This document shows, one piece after another, positions 10,959-22,968 of a stretch of DNA of 64,000 bases; position 1 is the first letter of the stretch; each line of letters begins with the position of its first letter. Where the stretch lies: contig ML977025.1 of NCBI GenBank assembly GCA_010015675.1, positions 1 through 64,000 of the forward strand, in the 5' to 3' direction. The position numbers and the translations under genes were made by a program. The notes under the pieces were generated by a model that was given only the letters and a program-made list of their open reading frames with translations, was not told the origin of the DNA and made no database searches. Source of the stretch: Byssothecium circinans (Eukaryota > Ascomycota > Dothideomycetes > Pleosporales > Massarinaceae).

Positions 10959-13080
10959 CTACAACTTATGCTCTTTTAGGAAGACCGTTCCGGTAAAGGC
11001 AGCAAGCGAGCATGCTATTGAAAGGACTGACCGAATCTTAGCTTGGGGAAGGTAAGTGAGAGGACGGCTATCCTACCATGAGTGTAGGTCAAAGCCTCGA
11101 TATAAGAACCAATTACAATACCGGCAATCCTCGGTTTTGTGTGGTCCGAGTAGTGCACATCTGAAACTGCGCGTTCGATGATCTGCACATGTTGTCAGCT
11201 TCTCCTCTCAACTTCCACGGTGCGTATTATAACTGACCTTCAGCTTCTTCCACCCTTCGAAGCCCGCATAATCCAGCCTTCTGTTCAACGCTTTCCTTAA
11301 CGTGCTCTGCAGTACAGAACTAGTTCCCGCCATTCCCATCAACGTGCCCACTGAGCTCGCGAGATACAGCGACGATGCTGCGACTGCTGAGTGCGCTGGA
11401 TCGATTGAGGCTTGTACACCCACAAAAAGCGTAGAGATAATGACGCCCATACCGAAGCCACCAGGGAAGATGTAAAGAGACTCAAACCAGCTAGTTTTTC
11501 CGTGCCAGCGGAGAATAAGAAGCGTGTAACCGATGCATGCGAAGAGGAGGGCTGAAAGCGTGAGAAGCTTGTAGCGACCCGTTCTGTTGACAATGCTGTT
11601 AGTGATTGCTAAACGCGGTATTGACTTCAAAGGATGCATGAAATAGGTACTCGGAGGACTTTACATACCGCTTTATGACAACTCCAGATAAAACCCCGCC
11701 CACTGCATTACCGACGACTGCAGGAATGAGATGCGCGCCAGCTTCCGTGTTTGATGCCGAGCTCGTCACCTGGAAATAGAGTGGAACTGCTACCATCAAC
11801 TATTAAAGTTAGTATCGTATCAGCCTCCTGGTATTCTCTATATGGATTTGACTTACTCCAACTTGAGCAGCGCCCTGACCGATCATGACGCACAGTGAGA
11901 TCACCATGTTCTTTTGCCGTAATAGTGCCAATGGAATAACCGGCTCGTTGGCGATTCGACCCTCAATGATCAAAAAGAGAAAGACGAAAGCGAATGCTGC
12001 ACCGAAGAGACCCAAAATAACTGGATGGGACCACGGAAGCCGGTCTCCAGCAATCTCCAAAGGTAGCAAGAAGCTCAAGATGGCTAGCGTCATAAAAGCT
12101 GATCCGAGGAAGTCAACGCGACCTAGCTTGTTCTGCTTCGGTACATCGTCCATAGTCGGAGTACGAGACGGAATCGTGATGGCGATGAGGGCAATAGCAA
12201 TACAAGCAAGCGGTGCTTGGCCCGTAAAGGACCATCGCCAACCCACGGTATCAGCGAGCCATCCACCCAACGGCCCACCAATACTCCTCCCAGTGGTAGC
12301 GACAATGTTAACGTAAGAGCGCCATGCAGCAACCTCGCGGAGGGGAACCAGGTCAGTGATTAGGATAGAGACTAGAGTGGTCATGCCCGAAGATCCCAAA
12401 CCCGAAATCACTCTGCCGATAATCAATTGGAACATCGATGATCCGACACCCCTATAACTGTCAGTGTGCAGCCCAGAAGCTAGGTTATTCGTATTCACTT
12501 ACACCAGTGCACTGAAAATGTTAGCGGATAGTATAAAACGTTCGGTAATGTTGATGGGGACTCACCAGCCAATAGCAAAAAGAGCGTAAGCCACTATGAG
12601 TAGAGGTTTACGGCCATATATATCGCTCAACTTTCCGTACTGCCAATATTCAGACTTTGATCGCAAGAAGAAACATAAATACGTACAAGAGGCTGAGTCG
12701 CCGCCGAAGCAAGCCCAAAGCTAGTGAGAAGCCAATTGGAATCGTGCAAAGCATCGAACTCTGAAGCGATGATAGGGTGTGTTGCCATTAGAAGTGAGCC
12801 ATCGGCATTGGATATGAAAACGCCTGCTTCAGTGTTAGATACGTTCATCTTCTCTCGTGATCATGAAACGCTTACCAATGAGAAGAACAAGTACAATTCT
12901 GCCTATGGATGTAGTTGCAGGCACCGTGGCACTTGACGAGTGAAATTTACTTGGATCTTGACCAACTTCTTCGTCAATCTCTCTTTCAAGTATTGCCGAG
13001 CTCGACGTGCTATTAGTTGGTACGGCGGTTGCGTCGCCAAGCAGCGGGGTACGCTCATAAATGGTGCCGATATTCGCCAT
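10959..13080 (-). CDS. MFS transporter, vacuolar basic amino acid/DHA type
   Basis: Nine exons join in frame to 556 residues: 13080-12876, 12823-12687, 12639-12566, 12511-12503, 12451-11857, 11799-11669, 11583-11238, 11182-11077 and 11026-10959. The third intron is followed by a 9-nt exon. The N-terminal tail carries an ERTPLLGD di-leucine-like segment, as in vacuolar VBA-type transporters. The MFS signature between helices 2 and 3 reads YGKLSDIYGRKP, and ASEF-DALHDSNWLLTSF is the typical helix 1-2 region of this 14-TM group. The C-terminus ends FLKEHKL, as in the family. The likely job is proton-coupled export, or vacuolar uptake of amino acids or drugs. The last junction (acceptor at 11027) was chosen by frame and by family-like sequence. 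The gene is transcribed away from the minisatellite at 13361. Confidence 0.85.
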
Positions 13081-13360
13081 CTGAGCTGACAGAACGAAGA
13101 AATCCTGACGCTGAGAAACTGTGAGCGGCGAAAGGAAGGAAGAAAAAATTGAAGTAGTAAAGAAAACTATGACTCCTGTCATCGATCTGTACCCTATCAG
13201 ACAAGCTCCCGACCAGACCGCAGTCGCGGGAAAACCGATGCCTAGATGGTGGGTCTCGGCAAGCATAGTTCGCCAATCTATCGAATCCAAATAATGCTAG
13301 CGATGTTGTAACGCAAGGGTCAAATTACGACATCGGGAAAATGTATAGAGAAATTGCTAT

Positions 13361-13442
13361 GCGAACCATCGAACGTATGCGAACCATCGAACGTATGCGA
13401 ACCATCGAACGTATGCGAACCATCGAACGTATGCGAACCATC
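13361..13442 (+). repeat. 18-bp minisatellite, about 4.6 copies
   Basis: The unit GCGAACCATCGAACGTAT is repeated four times exactly (13361-13432), plus ten bases. Because 18 is a multiple of three, the + strand frame reads Met-Arg-Thr-Ile-Glu-Arg repeatedly (13341-13604), but there is no other sign of a gene. It lies about 280 bp upstream of the MFS start codon. Confidence 0.9.
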
Positions 13443-14047
13443 CTGAAGCGAGCGAATTTTTGCAGAGATTGCTACCTACAGATGCGGCTAGGAACTAGCT
13501 GGGAAATCGTAGTGCAGGCTGGATCCAAAGTGATTAGTGACTACCGTGACGGTAAATATGGCCTTGTTGGTATTGTTGATTTGAACCTTTTTTATCCTCA
13601 CTAGCACAGACATCAGCATTCGAGCACCAAATCCCGAAGTTCTGTAAGGCGGTAAGAAGGATCATTAAATAAGATCGGACGAAGGGCCATGAGTTTACGC
13701 ACCAGTGATCGCGTCAACGTTCCACTTGACTCATTTCTCACTCATTGAACCTTCACTTTGCATACATGAGTACTGCTGTCATTCTCTTCCTAGGATATCT
13801 ACTCCCGCTGTGCTATTGACACCGTACTTGAAAAATATAGTAGATTCTTGAACTAATCCCCAAACTCGAATGCCCTCAGGACTGAAGGTAGTAGCTGATG
13901 AGAGGGGAGCTGCAAAGTTTTCCCTAAAATACATCCAGAAAGACCGCTCCAAAGAATAGAGCGATGTCCGAGAGCCTAATGTGCATCCCCGGAACCAAGA
14001 ACTTCCCAGACGCCTGACATATATTCGAGCAGAGGGTATCCAATCCC
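13443..14047. other. intergenic between minisatellite and coiled-coil gene
   Basis: No supported gene. A minus-strand frame at 13779-14123 overlaps the end of the next gene in another frame and has no recognisable content. Confidence 0.4.
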
Positions 14048-15876
14048 TCAAACGCCAAATTGTACACACTCCGCTTCCTCCACCAATACCTGGGCCTTTG
14101 CCATCAAGCTCTCGCCTGGCCATCCATGTGTCTGTCCTGGTGTTGGAAGAAAAGTCCTTCTCTCTAGCAGTGCAATCTCGTACGAGTTTCGTGCATTATC
14201 CTTCCCCAAAGTTTTATCAGTGTGACTGATAAGCGCGGGCCACATGCATAGTTTGACTATGAATCGGTCCGCGTTCATGATACCCTGCTGTTCCCCTTTC
14301 TCGTTAACAGCATTCATTCTGCGCCGATCGAACGAAGTGCCTGGCGGGAAGGTCACGATTTTGTGAAGCTGGGCGCTGACCATCAGGTCGTTTTTCATGT
14401 TGATGAGCTCTTTCAGGAATTTATTCGTATCGGCATCGTCCCTAAGCATATCTGGGAAATTCTGAGACAAGAGTTTCTCACACTGCTGTACTCGCTCAGG
14501 AAGTTCGTGGTTTTGATAGTACTTGCCCTTGTGGTAGTATTGTGTGCAGGCGCAGTCGATGGATCTCATTTGTAAGAGTCCGGCTAAAATGTACAGGTCA
14601 GTACATAGCTCAAACCAGATGGCCGTGCCAACTGACCTCTAGTTGCAATTTCTTCCCGCCACAGCCCAAGCATCGGAGATGTGTCCTTCTCCTCCATGAC
14701 CATAGTATCAAAATCTTGCTTGATGATATAGTAGGCAAGCATGGCTCGCTTAACGTCCCAAATTGTCGGCTTGTGCTTCAGTGCAGCGAAGCAGGCAAGC
14801 TTCTCGTAATCCTTTGTCGCAACATTATTCAACCCACTATATCCGCAAACGTGTGCCAAAAGAGAGGTATAGAGTCCCTTTTCTGCAGGCTTGCGTATGG
14901 TATTCTCTGAACAAAAGCCGCTCTTGAGCTCATCCCATTCCAACCCCCATCTGAAACACACACCATACCCTGAGAATACTGGCTGGAATTCGATGTTGCG
15001 TGGGAACGTCAAAACGCTGACAAGGGTTCCATACTGGTGGATGCTGTTGTTGCGCTCTCGAGTCTTTTGTTCGGCCACTCGTTGTTGTACTTGCAATGCC
15101 TCCTTATGCTCCTTTTTCTCTTCCTCACGCTCTCTCCTTGCCTTTTCAAGCTGGCGGGTTACATCGAATAGCTGGTTTTTGTACCTTTTCAGCAATTTCT
15201 TGTCTTCTTCGGAGCTCTTAGTGTTGCTATGGTCTCCAAGGCCATCTGGATGCGATCGCTTTCGCGAAGGATTCTGCGAAGGGACTCTCTCAACTCGGGA
15301 TTGATGTATTCGTATCTTAGGTGTTCGAGCTTCTGCTTTGGTATTGTGACTTTTGCTCGTACGGTTTTTAGGCGCCGGTAGGGTTTCTTCGACGGCAATC
15401 GGATGGCTCTCTTCGGACTCAAGACTCGCAGTCCTGGGCGCTTGACCATTCTTTGCTCGCTCCAGACTACTTTCCGGATCGAACAGTTCTGACGAGTCAG
15501 ATTGTTCACTCCCTTCGCCCATGAACTCAAGAATGCTCTTGCGGTACTGGGCAAGCTGTGCGCGCTCAGCCTTATCCAGCTGCAGAGCACCGCTTCCCTC
15601 CTCTTTCACTGAATGTGCGTGCTTTCCATTCTTGAGCGTCCAATTCTGGATGCCAGGCCTGGATAATCGATCCCATATTGTATTCCATACAATCGGTACT
15701 TCCAAATTCCGAGCCCATTGCACGATCTGAGGTAACCACTCCTTCCGCTCACTGTCGTCTGTTATGAGATCGAGTGCCGCTATAAGCTTGCCCTCTACTT
15801 CTTTCGACCATCGAAAAGTTTGACTACCGGACGTATCTCTTCGTCCGGCGCGATTAGTATCCTTTGTTCGTGGAGT
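14048..15876 (-). CDS. unknown coiled-coil protein (5' end uncertain)
   Basis: Two exons are clear: up to 14637, intron 14584-14636 (donor GTCAGT, acceptor TTTTAG), then 14583-14048. The frame is open upstream to 15876, where it meets a TAG that is also a plausible intron acceptor (GTACTAG). The true start is therefore probably in an upstream exon, perhaps around the ATG GTG GCT ATG near 15930, but I could not place the intron confidently. The N-terminal part (Phe-Arg-Trp-Ser-Lys-Glu-Val-Glu-Gly-Lys-Leu) resembles a small helical DNA- or protein-binding module. The middle is disordered and Ser/Arg-rich with KRSHPDG-like basic patches, followed by a coiled coil (Arg/Glu/Lys-rich heptads). The C-terminal 350 residues look globular. 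The family is not recognised. It is divergent from the Hsp70-like gene. Confidence 0.65.
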
Positions 15877-16635
15877 CTAGTACAGATCAGCATATTCCTT
15901 TCCTCGTTGGTAGTACTGGGCATAGCCACCATCGCGGGCTCGAAGTCGTTCGATCGAATAAGGGCAGGCGCGCAGGTCGCCTACTGGGTGGGTATAAAGT
16001 GTGGCAACGATGGATTTGTCGGAGTGGTAGCCCCAATATATATTCTGTAGGATAGGCTTCTTCTGCCTTTACCGTGGTAGGGCGTAAACGGCGCTTGTGG
16101 CCTGTACAGGTTTCCTCTCACTTTTCCTCCTCTAGAATAATATACGCAGTATGTTAAAAATTTACTCGTTCTTTCCTTCACTCGCAGCTTGGTGCCTACC
16201 GCGGAAAACATTTTGGCATCTAATCAGTTGCACCACTACCAAAGGTCCTCAGCTGGAGGAGGCCAGTGGCCACACTTGCTAAGTATCATTAACTGCGGTC
16301 GCAACTGAGCTCTTTCACCTCAATGTAGCCGCTTCGCATTTTGACAACCGCATTGGTATGTATCTCTCGGTAACGAAACCTACACATACACATGAATGCT
16401 GACTTCCTCTGCTCCACGAGAGCCGGAACCTCAATTAACCAAAGACAAATCTCTCTTAGTCATCCATTACTCCAGATCCCTACAACATCATCTCTACACT
16501 TATTCACTCAAACTCACTCACTATCGACTCCAGTACAATCTCCAAAGTCCTCCATTATTCTACCCCTACGCGGCCTGCCCTAGGAACACCCTCTACAAAG
16601 ACCTCTACCCGACCCAAGACACCTTGCTAGCAAAG
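15877..16635. other. divergent promoter region of coiled-coil and Hsp70-like genes
   Basis: It likely holds the missing first exon of the minus-strand gene and the promoter and leader of the Hsp70-like gene. The frame at 16396 is open into the Hsp70 gene, but the residues before 16636 lack family similarity and look like leader sequence. Confidence 0.45.
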
Positions 16636-19003
16636 ATGTCAAACCAGGCATACAAGACCAAAGTGCTCCTCGGCATAGACGTCGGCACGACCTACGGAAC
16701 CGTCGCATACACCATCCAAAGCGGTAACAAGTCCAATCTCCATGTCCACCCGCACAGTATTAACTTCATCGACGAATACCCCACCGAGACTTACCTCGGA
16801 CCAAACAGCAGCCGGGCCGTTCCAATGATCACATACTACGATCCCGAAAACTGTAATTCCCAAAAATGCGCTCCCGAATGGGGCTTCAAGGTTAAAGACA
16901 ACCTCACGTTCCCCGCGCACGAGATCCACAAACACAGCGAACGTATGGTGTCGCGGATGAAGCTTTTGCTCGACACCCACGATGCCACGGCGCATATTCG
17001 CGAGGAACTGAAGTCCAAAGCCCAGTTCCTGACGCACGTAAGTCCTGTCAAGGAAGTAGAGGATTTACTGAAACACTTCCTGGAGCCTTGGATGGAGTTT
17101 GTGTGGGAGCGACTTCAAGAAAAGCTTCAAGAGGATGGCATCGTTGAAGAGGTTGATGGATATGAGTTCTCTGTCTGTCTGCCTACACACTGGACGGTTA
17201 CTTCTCAACATAAGCTGTGCGCCGCGATTGTATCAGCTGTCCAAGCATCCTGGCTCTTTTTCCAGAAGAGAATCGGTCGTAAGACTCCGCCTGTTGAGAT
17301 TTTCACAGTTCGGGAACCCGAGGCTGGAGCAAATAGTATCTTGACTCACAGACAAGATCAGATCAGGGTAAGTCTCCCTTTACACGCCAAGGTTTCTTTT
17401 CTAACAGTGATCAGGTTGGAGAGATCTTCTTGATCATCGATGCGGGCGGTGCCACCGTTGAAGCCTGCTGCTACAGAGTAACCATGAAAGACCCATTACG
17501 CTTTGAGGAGGTCACTTTAACGACTGGTACGTAACATTCCACACATACCTCTGCAGCCACCACTGACGAAGACCGATCCGCGTTTAGCCAGAGTCTGCGG
17601 TTCCGACATGGCCAACCAAGAGTTCAAGAATTTCTGCATCGATCTCCTTGCCGACGAGCACTACCTGGAAGAGGTCTATGGTGTTTCTTTCGCAGCCCTA
17701 GTCAAAGCCAAGATACTACCTAGATTCGAGAATATGATAAAGCCAAGAATCGACTTCTCGAACCCAAAGAAATCGGATAAACCTTCTTGGTTCAACGTTG
17801 ATATGCTCCGCGCCAATCCAGCGAAGAACTTCAAAGAAGGCCAATTAGGCGTTACAACGTAGGATCCTACCCTCCCCCTCCTCCATGTCCTATGCACGAA
17901 AGACTAAAGATCGCGTCTAGGGCTGACCTTCACGCCGTTTTCGCCCCATTTTTCGCAGAGATCCACGAACTGCTAAACGAGCAATTCTCCCGCGTTGAAG
18001 CCAAAGGGCTCAACATCTCCGAAGTCGTCCTCATAGGAGGATACTCACAATCCAAACCGTTGCAAAATACTATCGCGACCTGGATCGAAGTGAACGAGAA
18101 GAAGACTACGCTTTCACCCCAACCCATCGATGCTAGCACCGCCATCGCCAAGGGCGCCGTCCTCCGCTCTTTAAACAAAGATCACGGTCCAACACGGTTC
18201 ACCAGATCGAGCTTCGCTATCCTGTACCATCGCGAGATCAGCCACACGGCCTGTACAAGGGGCAACTTGAAAGCATACCCAGATGCCGAGGAAATCTTTC
18301 CGCTCGTTCGACCGGGGCTGGACGGTCGTATGTTTCTCATGGATAGTTTGAAGTGGTTCATTCAGAAGGTGCGACTTTTTGATTCGCCCTAAATTTCTCA
18401 TCTTATACTGACTGGCTGCTGTAGGACGAGGAATTGCAACCGGGCCAGGAGTTCAGGTTCGTGGGCGTCCATGTCTTCACTTCAGAGCACGAGGAATGGC
18501 TCGTGGAAGAGGTCATCTACCACAGCCCCCGACGCATGGATCACACATCCCACCGTCCCGTCGGTACTAAAGCGAATGAAGGTATGTCCCGTATTGTGCG
18601 TTTCCAAACCCCATCGCCTCACCTCACCTCACCTCATCTACACTAAATCCTTTCTCAAGGCTAACTAACACAACCAGGAGCCGAACTCCTAGGCACAATT
18701 GAATGCAACGTCACACGCCTCAAAAAGGAAATCCAACCCACCCAGGTCCCAAAAACCAAATGCAATGACGATGGATCTGCAGCTAGGCTATACTGGGAAG
18801 TCGCTATCTGCGTCGTCGTCGAGCTGCTCGAAGGCCACCGTCACAATTTAGGCGTAAGCGCCTTGTGGACGCCTGAGTTACAGCGGATGGTCATGGAGGA
18901 TCCTGAAAAAGCGATTCAGCTGGGGATGACAGATATCAAGTCCCCGGTACGCAGCGAGAAGCCTATGAACATCGCCGCGCATTTCAAGCCTTCGACGGCA
19001 TGA
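16636..19003 (+). CDS. Hsp70-family ATPase of the HSPA12-like type
   Basis: Six exons join in frame to 681 residues: 16636-17367, 17415-17526, 17588-17858, 17921-18368, 18425-18581 and 18678-19003. The nucleotide-binding fold is visible: phosphate-1 LLGIDVGTTYGTVAY near residue 11, phosphate-2 IIDAGGATVEA near 250, and the adenosine motif VVLIGGYSQSKPLQ near 405. A canonical substrate-binding domain with an EEVD tail is absent. The C-terminal part is instead a divergent beta-rich region, as in the large fungal families of HSPA12-like proteins. ATP binding is very likely. A classical chaperone role is not shown, and members of this expanded family often lie near other variable genes. The start is the Met before SNQAYKTKVLL, which fits the family N-terminus. 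Confidence 0.85.
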
Positions 19004-19986
19004 AGGGGTGAGGGGACCGCGTTCGGTGGGCTTGGGGACTATGGTACAAGCGTGAACCGTTCGTTTTGGGTTCATTTTTAGGGAAAAGAAAAAATATCTG
19101 TTCCACATTATAATGAACGTGTATGATCCGAGATTTGTGGCATAAGTGCATGATCTTCCCGTCTATTTTTAGGGCCAAAACCATTAGTTCCAAAACTATC
19201 TATAATAGATATTTATAACCTAAGGCGTAAGGTACACGTGCGCGTCTATTTTCGGGGAAAGAGCACATTTCATAACAACAACTATCGGACAGTAGAGACC
19301 TCAGAGTATTAGAGAGGAAGTAATTAATTGCCGCCTAGTAGAGGAGCTTAGGCGACGAGCCCATACCATATAGGGGAGCGGCTAGAGCTAGATTAAATAA
19401 GGCTATTGAACCATGCGAAACAGTTCCAAGGTTCAGTACGTGTTGCAAGGGAACTATATGTATGGTCTAACAACAATTAAAATATACAAGTAAAATAAGG
19501 AGGTATAGAAGACCTAGCCACGCTAGCCTCTCTGCCTAGGTACTACATTATAACTCGCCAGCTACCATGCATACCTATACCACCGTTTCAATTAATCTAA
19601 AAAAAAAAGGAAAAGGGAAAAGAAAAAAAAAACCCTAACTTTTCCACCTCCAGACCGCAACAATCAGATCCCCTCCCCCATCATCCAAGCTGGCCAGACT
19701 CAGTCCATCCCCAGTCCTTCACCTCCTTATTCCACCTAACTCGCAGCACAAATTAGAAAAAGAGAAAAAAAAAAACCGCTTTAGCTTTAGCAATAAAACC
19801 CAAAACCCAAATAAAACCTTACACGTACAACACACAACACTACATTTCCCTAAACAATCCCCCATCCAAGTACATTCCCATCGCGTCCAGTCCCATCCCG
19901 TCTCTCTAACTCCACCTCCACCTCTATATTATATCATATAACAACCCAACAATACAATACATTTATTCCCATGATCACCCTACATC

Positions 19987-20025
19987 ACCATCCCCATCCC
20001 CATCCCCATCCCCATCCCCATCCCA
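19987..20025 (+). repeat. CCCCAT microsatellite
   Basis: Hexanucleotide CCCCAT repeated about six times. It translates as a His-Pro run in one frame, which is not evidence of a gene. Confidence 0.9.
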
Positions 20026-20184
20026 CCTACCACAATACCCCATACCCCACAACCCACGCCCAGAACCAGCAAACCCAAAGATATCCCAAAGATATCTCAA
20101 GTCCCAACCCATCACCTCCCCATTCCATCCATCTCAAGCTACATACACACACACGCACTGACTGCGACTGCGACCGCGGCTACA

Positions 20185-20236
20185 GATCGGATCAGATTGG
20201 ATCGGGTCGGATCGGATCGGATTGGATTGGATCGGC
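20185..20236 (+). repeat. GATCGG/GATTGG imperfect microsatellite
   Basis: Imperfect tandem hexamers and pentamers of GATCGG, GATTG and GGTCG. Confidence 0.8.
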
Positions 20237-20321
20237 GCTACCCCGTGTGTTACCCAGTCTAGATACTATCTTACTATCTACAGGTCTATATATCCAGGGA
20301 GAAGGAAAGGAAAGGAGGGAA

Positions 20322-20353
20322 GTGGAAGTGGAAGTGGAAGTGGAAGTGGAAGT
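20322..20353 (+). repeat. GTGGAA microsatellite
   Basis: About five copies of GTGGAA. Short CCCCGACA repeats and GACGAC-type triplets follow at 20430-20490. Confidence 0.85.
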
Positions 20354-21155
20354 AATCGTCAATCGACTAGTGCCATGCTAAATGCGACATAGCGCATGAC
20401 AGCGTACTTTCCTTCCTCCCCTATACCCGATACCCCGACACCCCGACACCCCGGCGCCGACAACGACAACGACGACGATGACGACGATGATAATGATGAA
20501 TGCAGTTGAGCGAGCGGTGATAATGATGAAGGCGGTGTAGCTAAGCGAGCGGTGAGAAATCGTGTATACAAACTCTTTCCTTCCCATTCCAGCCTAGCCA
20601 GTCCAGCCTTGCAGGCGCTCGCGCTGAAAATAGAGATGATATAGTGTCAGTCATGTGTAGAATCCATTTCCATTCCATTATCCGAGAATGATTACAGTTT
20701 CGCCCCAAGATGCATTCCCAGACCCCGATCTTTTGCCTGCGTTGTCCTGATTGGTCCCTTCTCCCCCCCGAGAAAGAAAAAAAACGCCTGGTGCTATGCT
20801 TGCTTGCTTGCTATGCGGATGACAAAAGGAGAATGGAAGGGCATTAAACGTGCATGTATTGCTGTGAAAGTCGCAAGTCGCAGTCGTCGTTGGTTAGTCG
20901 CCTTCAGGTACGCCTTGGCCGCGCCACGGCCCCCGCCTCTCTGTATGTACTGTACTGTACGTCACGCTTTCCCTTCCCGATATTCCATAGCCTATAACCC
21001 CGTCGTCACTCGTTTCCCGTTCCATTTCCGTCCGTATGAGGCCTTCAGGGTCCTTGATGAAAGCCAGTCCACATTCCCGACTTACTCCTTGAGGAAGCAC
21101 CTACGCTCCGGTGTCGGCTGACGTATTGAGGGATACCAAGCTCACTGGTATCCGC

Positions 21156-22968
21156 TCACATTGTCTTCTTCACCACGAAGACGCCAATTTCGATACCCTT
21201 CAACCTTGCACCGCCTTCAATCTTCCTGTTCGCAACGCCATCCAATACCGCTTCGATCAAATGTGTTCCCGTCATTCCGGACTCGGGCAGCTTCTTCGTC
21301 TGTCGGAAGTATTTCGTGATGGTGTCGCGGATCCTCGGCTTCTCCTGCTTGATCCACCAGTCCTTCGCCCAAGCATCCCTCTCCAAGTATACCTCCTCTC
21401 TCGCCGCATGGATGACCTGATACGTTGGCTTCTTCTCCCCAGCCGCATTCTCCCCAACCTTGACGCAGAAGTTTTCCATGTGCGTTTTGAGCGCATCGTA
21501 CTCGTCCAGATAAGCCACCGACGTCATTTGTCCCAAGCTCCTCCCGAGGTCCGATGCAAGGTCATGCACCACTGTGAGAGTACGTAGCAACGGATCGAGG
21601 ACAGGGCCTAAATAGTATTGCATAAAGGTCCGGGCGCCAGTCTTTGTTGGATAGATGAACAAGAGCAGGCCGTTCTCCGTCGTGAGCTCGGCGAGTCGGT
21701 CATGGAGTAGGGAGCGGCCTCTTAGCATGAACATCTCTGCGTACTCATTCGTGTTAGTAGGAGGGATATAACGCTCAACAACAGATATCTGGATGCTGCC
21801 AGGAGGCACAACGGGCCGCGGGGAAGGGGGCAAGAGCTTGGAATCCAGCTGGTAGTCGGGAATAGCTACCGCGCTATCATACACCCTGCTAGTGAAGTAC
21901 TCGTCTCCCCCAACGGCGGGACCAGGTGTAGAAGGCGGCGATTTGGGGAGGTCGGACAGGGTGAAGCGGCCGGGTACGGCGTGGAATACATTGATCCAGT
22001 CAGTGGTTGTGCTTGACTCGTCGTGGATGTAGGCGATGAGCTCTCCGAAGAGGTGGCCGTTCATGGATGGACAGGGGAGGGCATGCGACAGTATCTTGAC
22101 CGAGGTGAGCTTCTGGCATCCGGATTCAGATGCTACGAAAGTGTTAGTGAGATTAGAAAGAGTTCGAGATGCACTCACTCAGGATTTCCTTGATGCCCGG
22201 CACCCAGACTGCCATGCCCAACGCCTCGCTGGCCTCGGAAACGACTGGGACGACAATGTTAGACGACGGGCCTGGAGCTGTGGCATCGGCTGTGCTGGTG
22301 AGATTGGGCGACACCCCAGGCTCGGAACTTGGCGGAGAGCCCAAGCCGGCTGTCCTGACATTCACAAAGGAGCCCCAATTGAGAATTCCCGGATCAATAG
22401 GCGGAGTGACAATAGGTACCATGTGATGGATGTGTGCTCTGGCGGCCTGGGGGCTTGGAGGAAAGGGCTCGTCGGGGCCGTCAAACTGCGGAATGCGATG
22501 CAATTTGGGGCTGAGTACATGGAGAGGGTCCTCGGGCTTCGAAAGAGGGCCACCGCCGAGCGAGGAGAAGGAGAGTTGGGTCGCGAGTGGTGTGCGGTCT
22601 GGATGCGGAGCGGCGATGCCCAAAAGATCAAACGAGGGAAGACGCAGGTTGTGCGAGGTTTTCACGGCTGGAGGGGTCGGAAGCGAAACAGAGGTTGAGG
22701 GGAGCAGTCCTGCAAAACTGAGATTGAAGTCGGGACGGTCCTCCTGGAGGGGAGTGGGCAGCTCTTGGGCGTGAGGGGGAGCCGGCAAAGGAAAAGGCTG
22801 GGGCAGAGAAGGATCGAGAAGGGAAGAGAGAGTCTCGGAAACGGGTCCTTTGGGATAGGAAGCGTCTAGAATTGCATTTTCGTCTGGGGTGGTTGGCACG
22901 CTGCTTCCGGGCAATAGGGCATCACTATGCTGCTTTGTCGCGAGAGGTGACGGCAGACTGCTGTCCAT
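21156..22968 (-). CDS. conserved-looking unknown protein with disordered N-terminal half
   Basis: Two exons, 22968-22179 and 22132-21156, are joined over a 46-nt intron (donor GTGAGT, branch CACTAAC, acceptor CGTAG), giving 588 residues. Residues 1-250 are Pro/Ser-rich and low complexity. From about 255 (WVPGIKEIL) the protein looks folded, with a globular C-terminal half containing NGHLFGELIAYIHDES and, near the end, a helix-rich segment with AWAKDWWIKQEKPRIRDTI. No signal peptide or membrane segment is seen. I do not recognise a family. The layout (disordered N-terminus, conserved-looking C-terminus) suits a cytoplasmic or nuclear regulator. Confidence 0.75.

Larger units (their letters stand above)
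19004..21155. other. repeat-rich gap with simple sequences
   Basis: No supported gene. It holds AT-rich sequence with possible decayed element remains (about 19180-19560), A-rich tracts near 19600 and 19765, and microsatellites between 19985 and 20355. Confidence 0.5.

Noticed and set aside
13361..13442. Possible CRISPR-like array
   Set aside because: Units are directly adjacent with no spacers, and the genome is eukaryotic; it is a minisatellite.
13341..13604. Frame with repeated Met-Arg-Thr-Ile-Glu-Arg
   Set aside because: The repeat is just the in-frame reading of the 18-bp minisatellite; the rest has no recognisable content.
19180..19560. Possible retrotransposon coding remnant
   Set aside because: Many stops and no recognisable protease, reverse transcriptase or integrase motif in any frame.
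19971..20381. 136-residue frame rich in His-Pro and Val-Glu
   Set aside because: It is created by the CCCCAT and GTGGAA microsatellites; no domain and no gene-like context.
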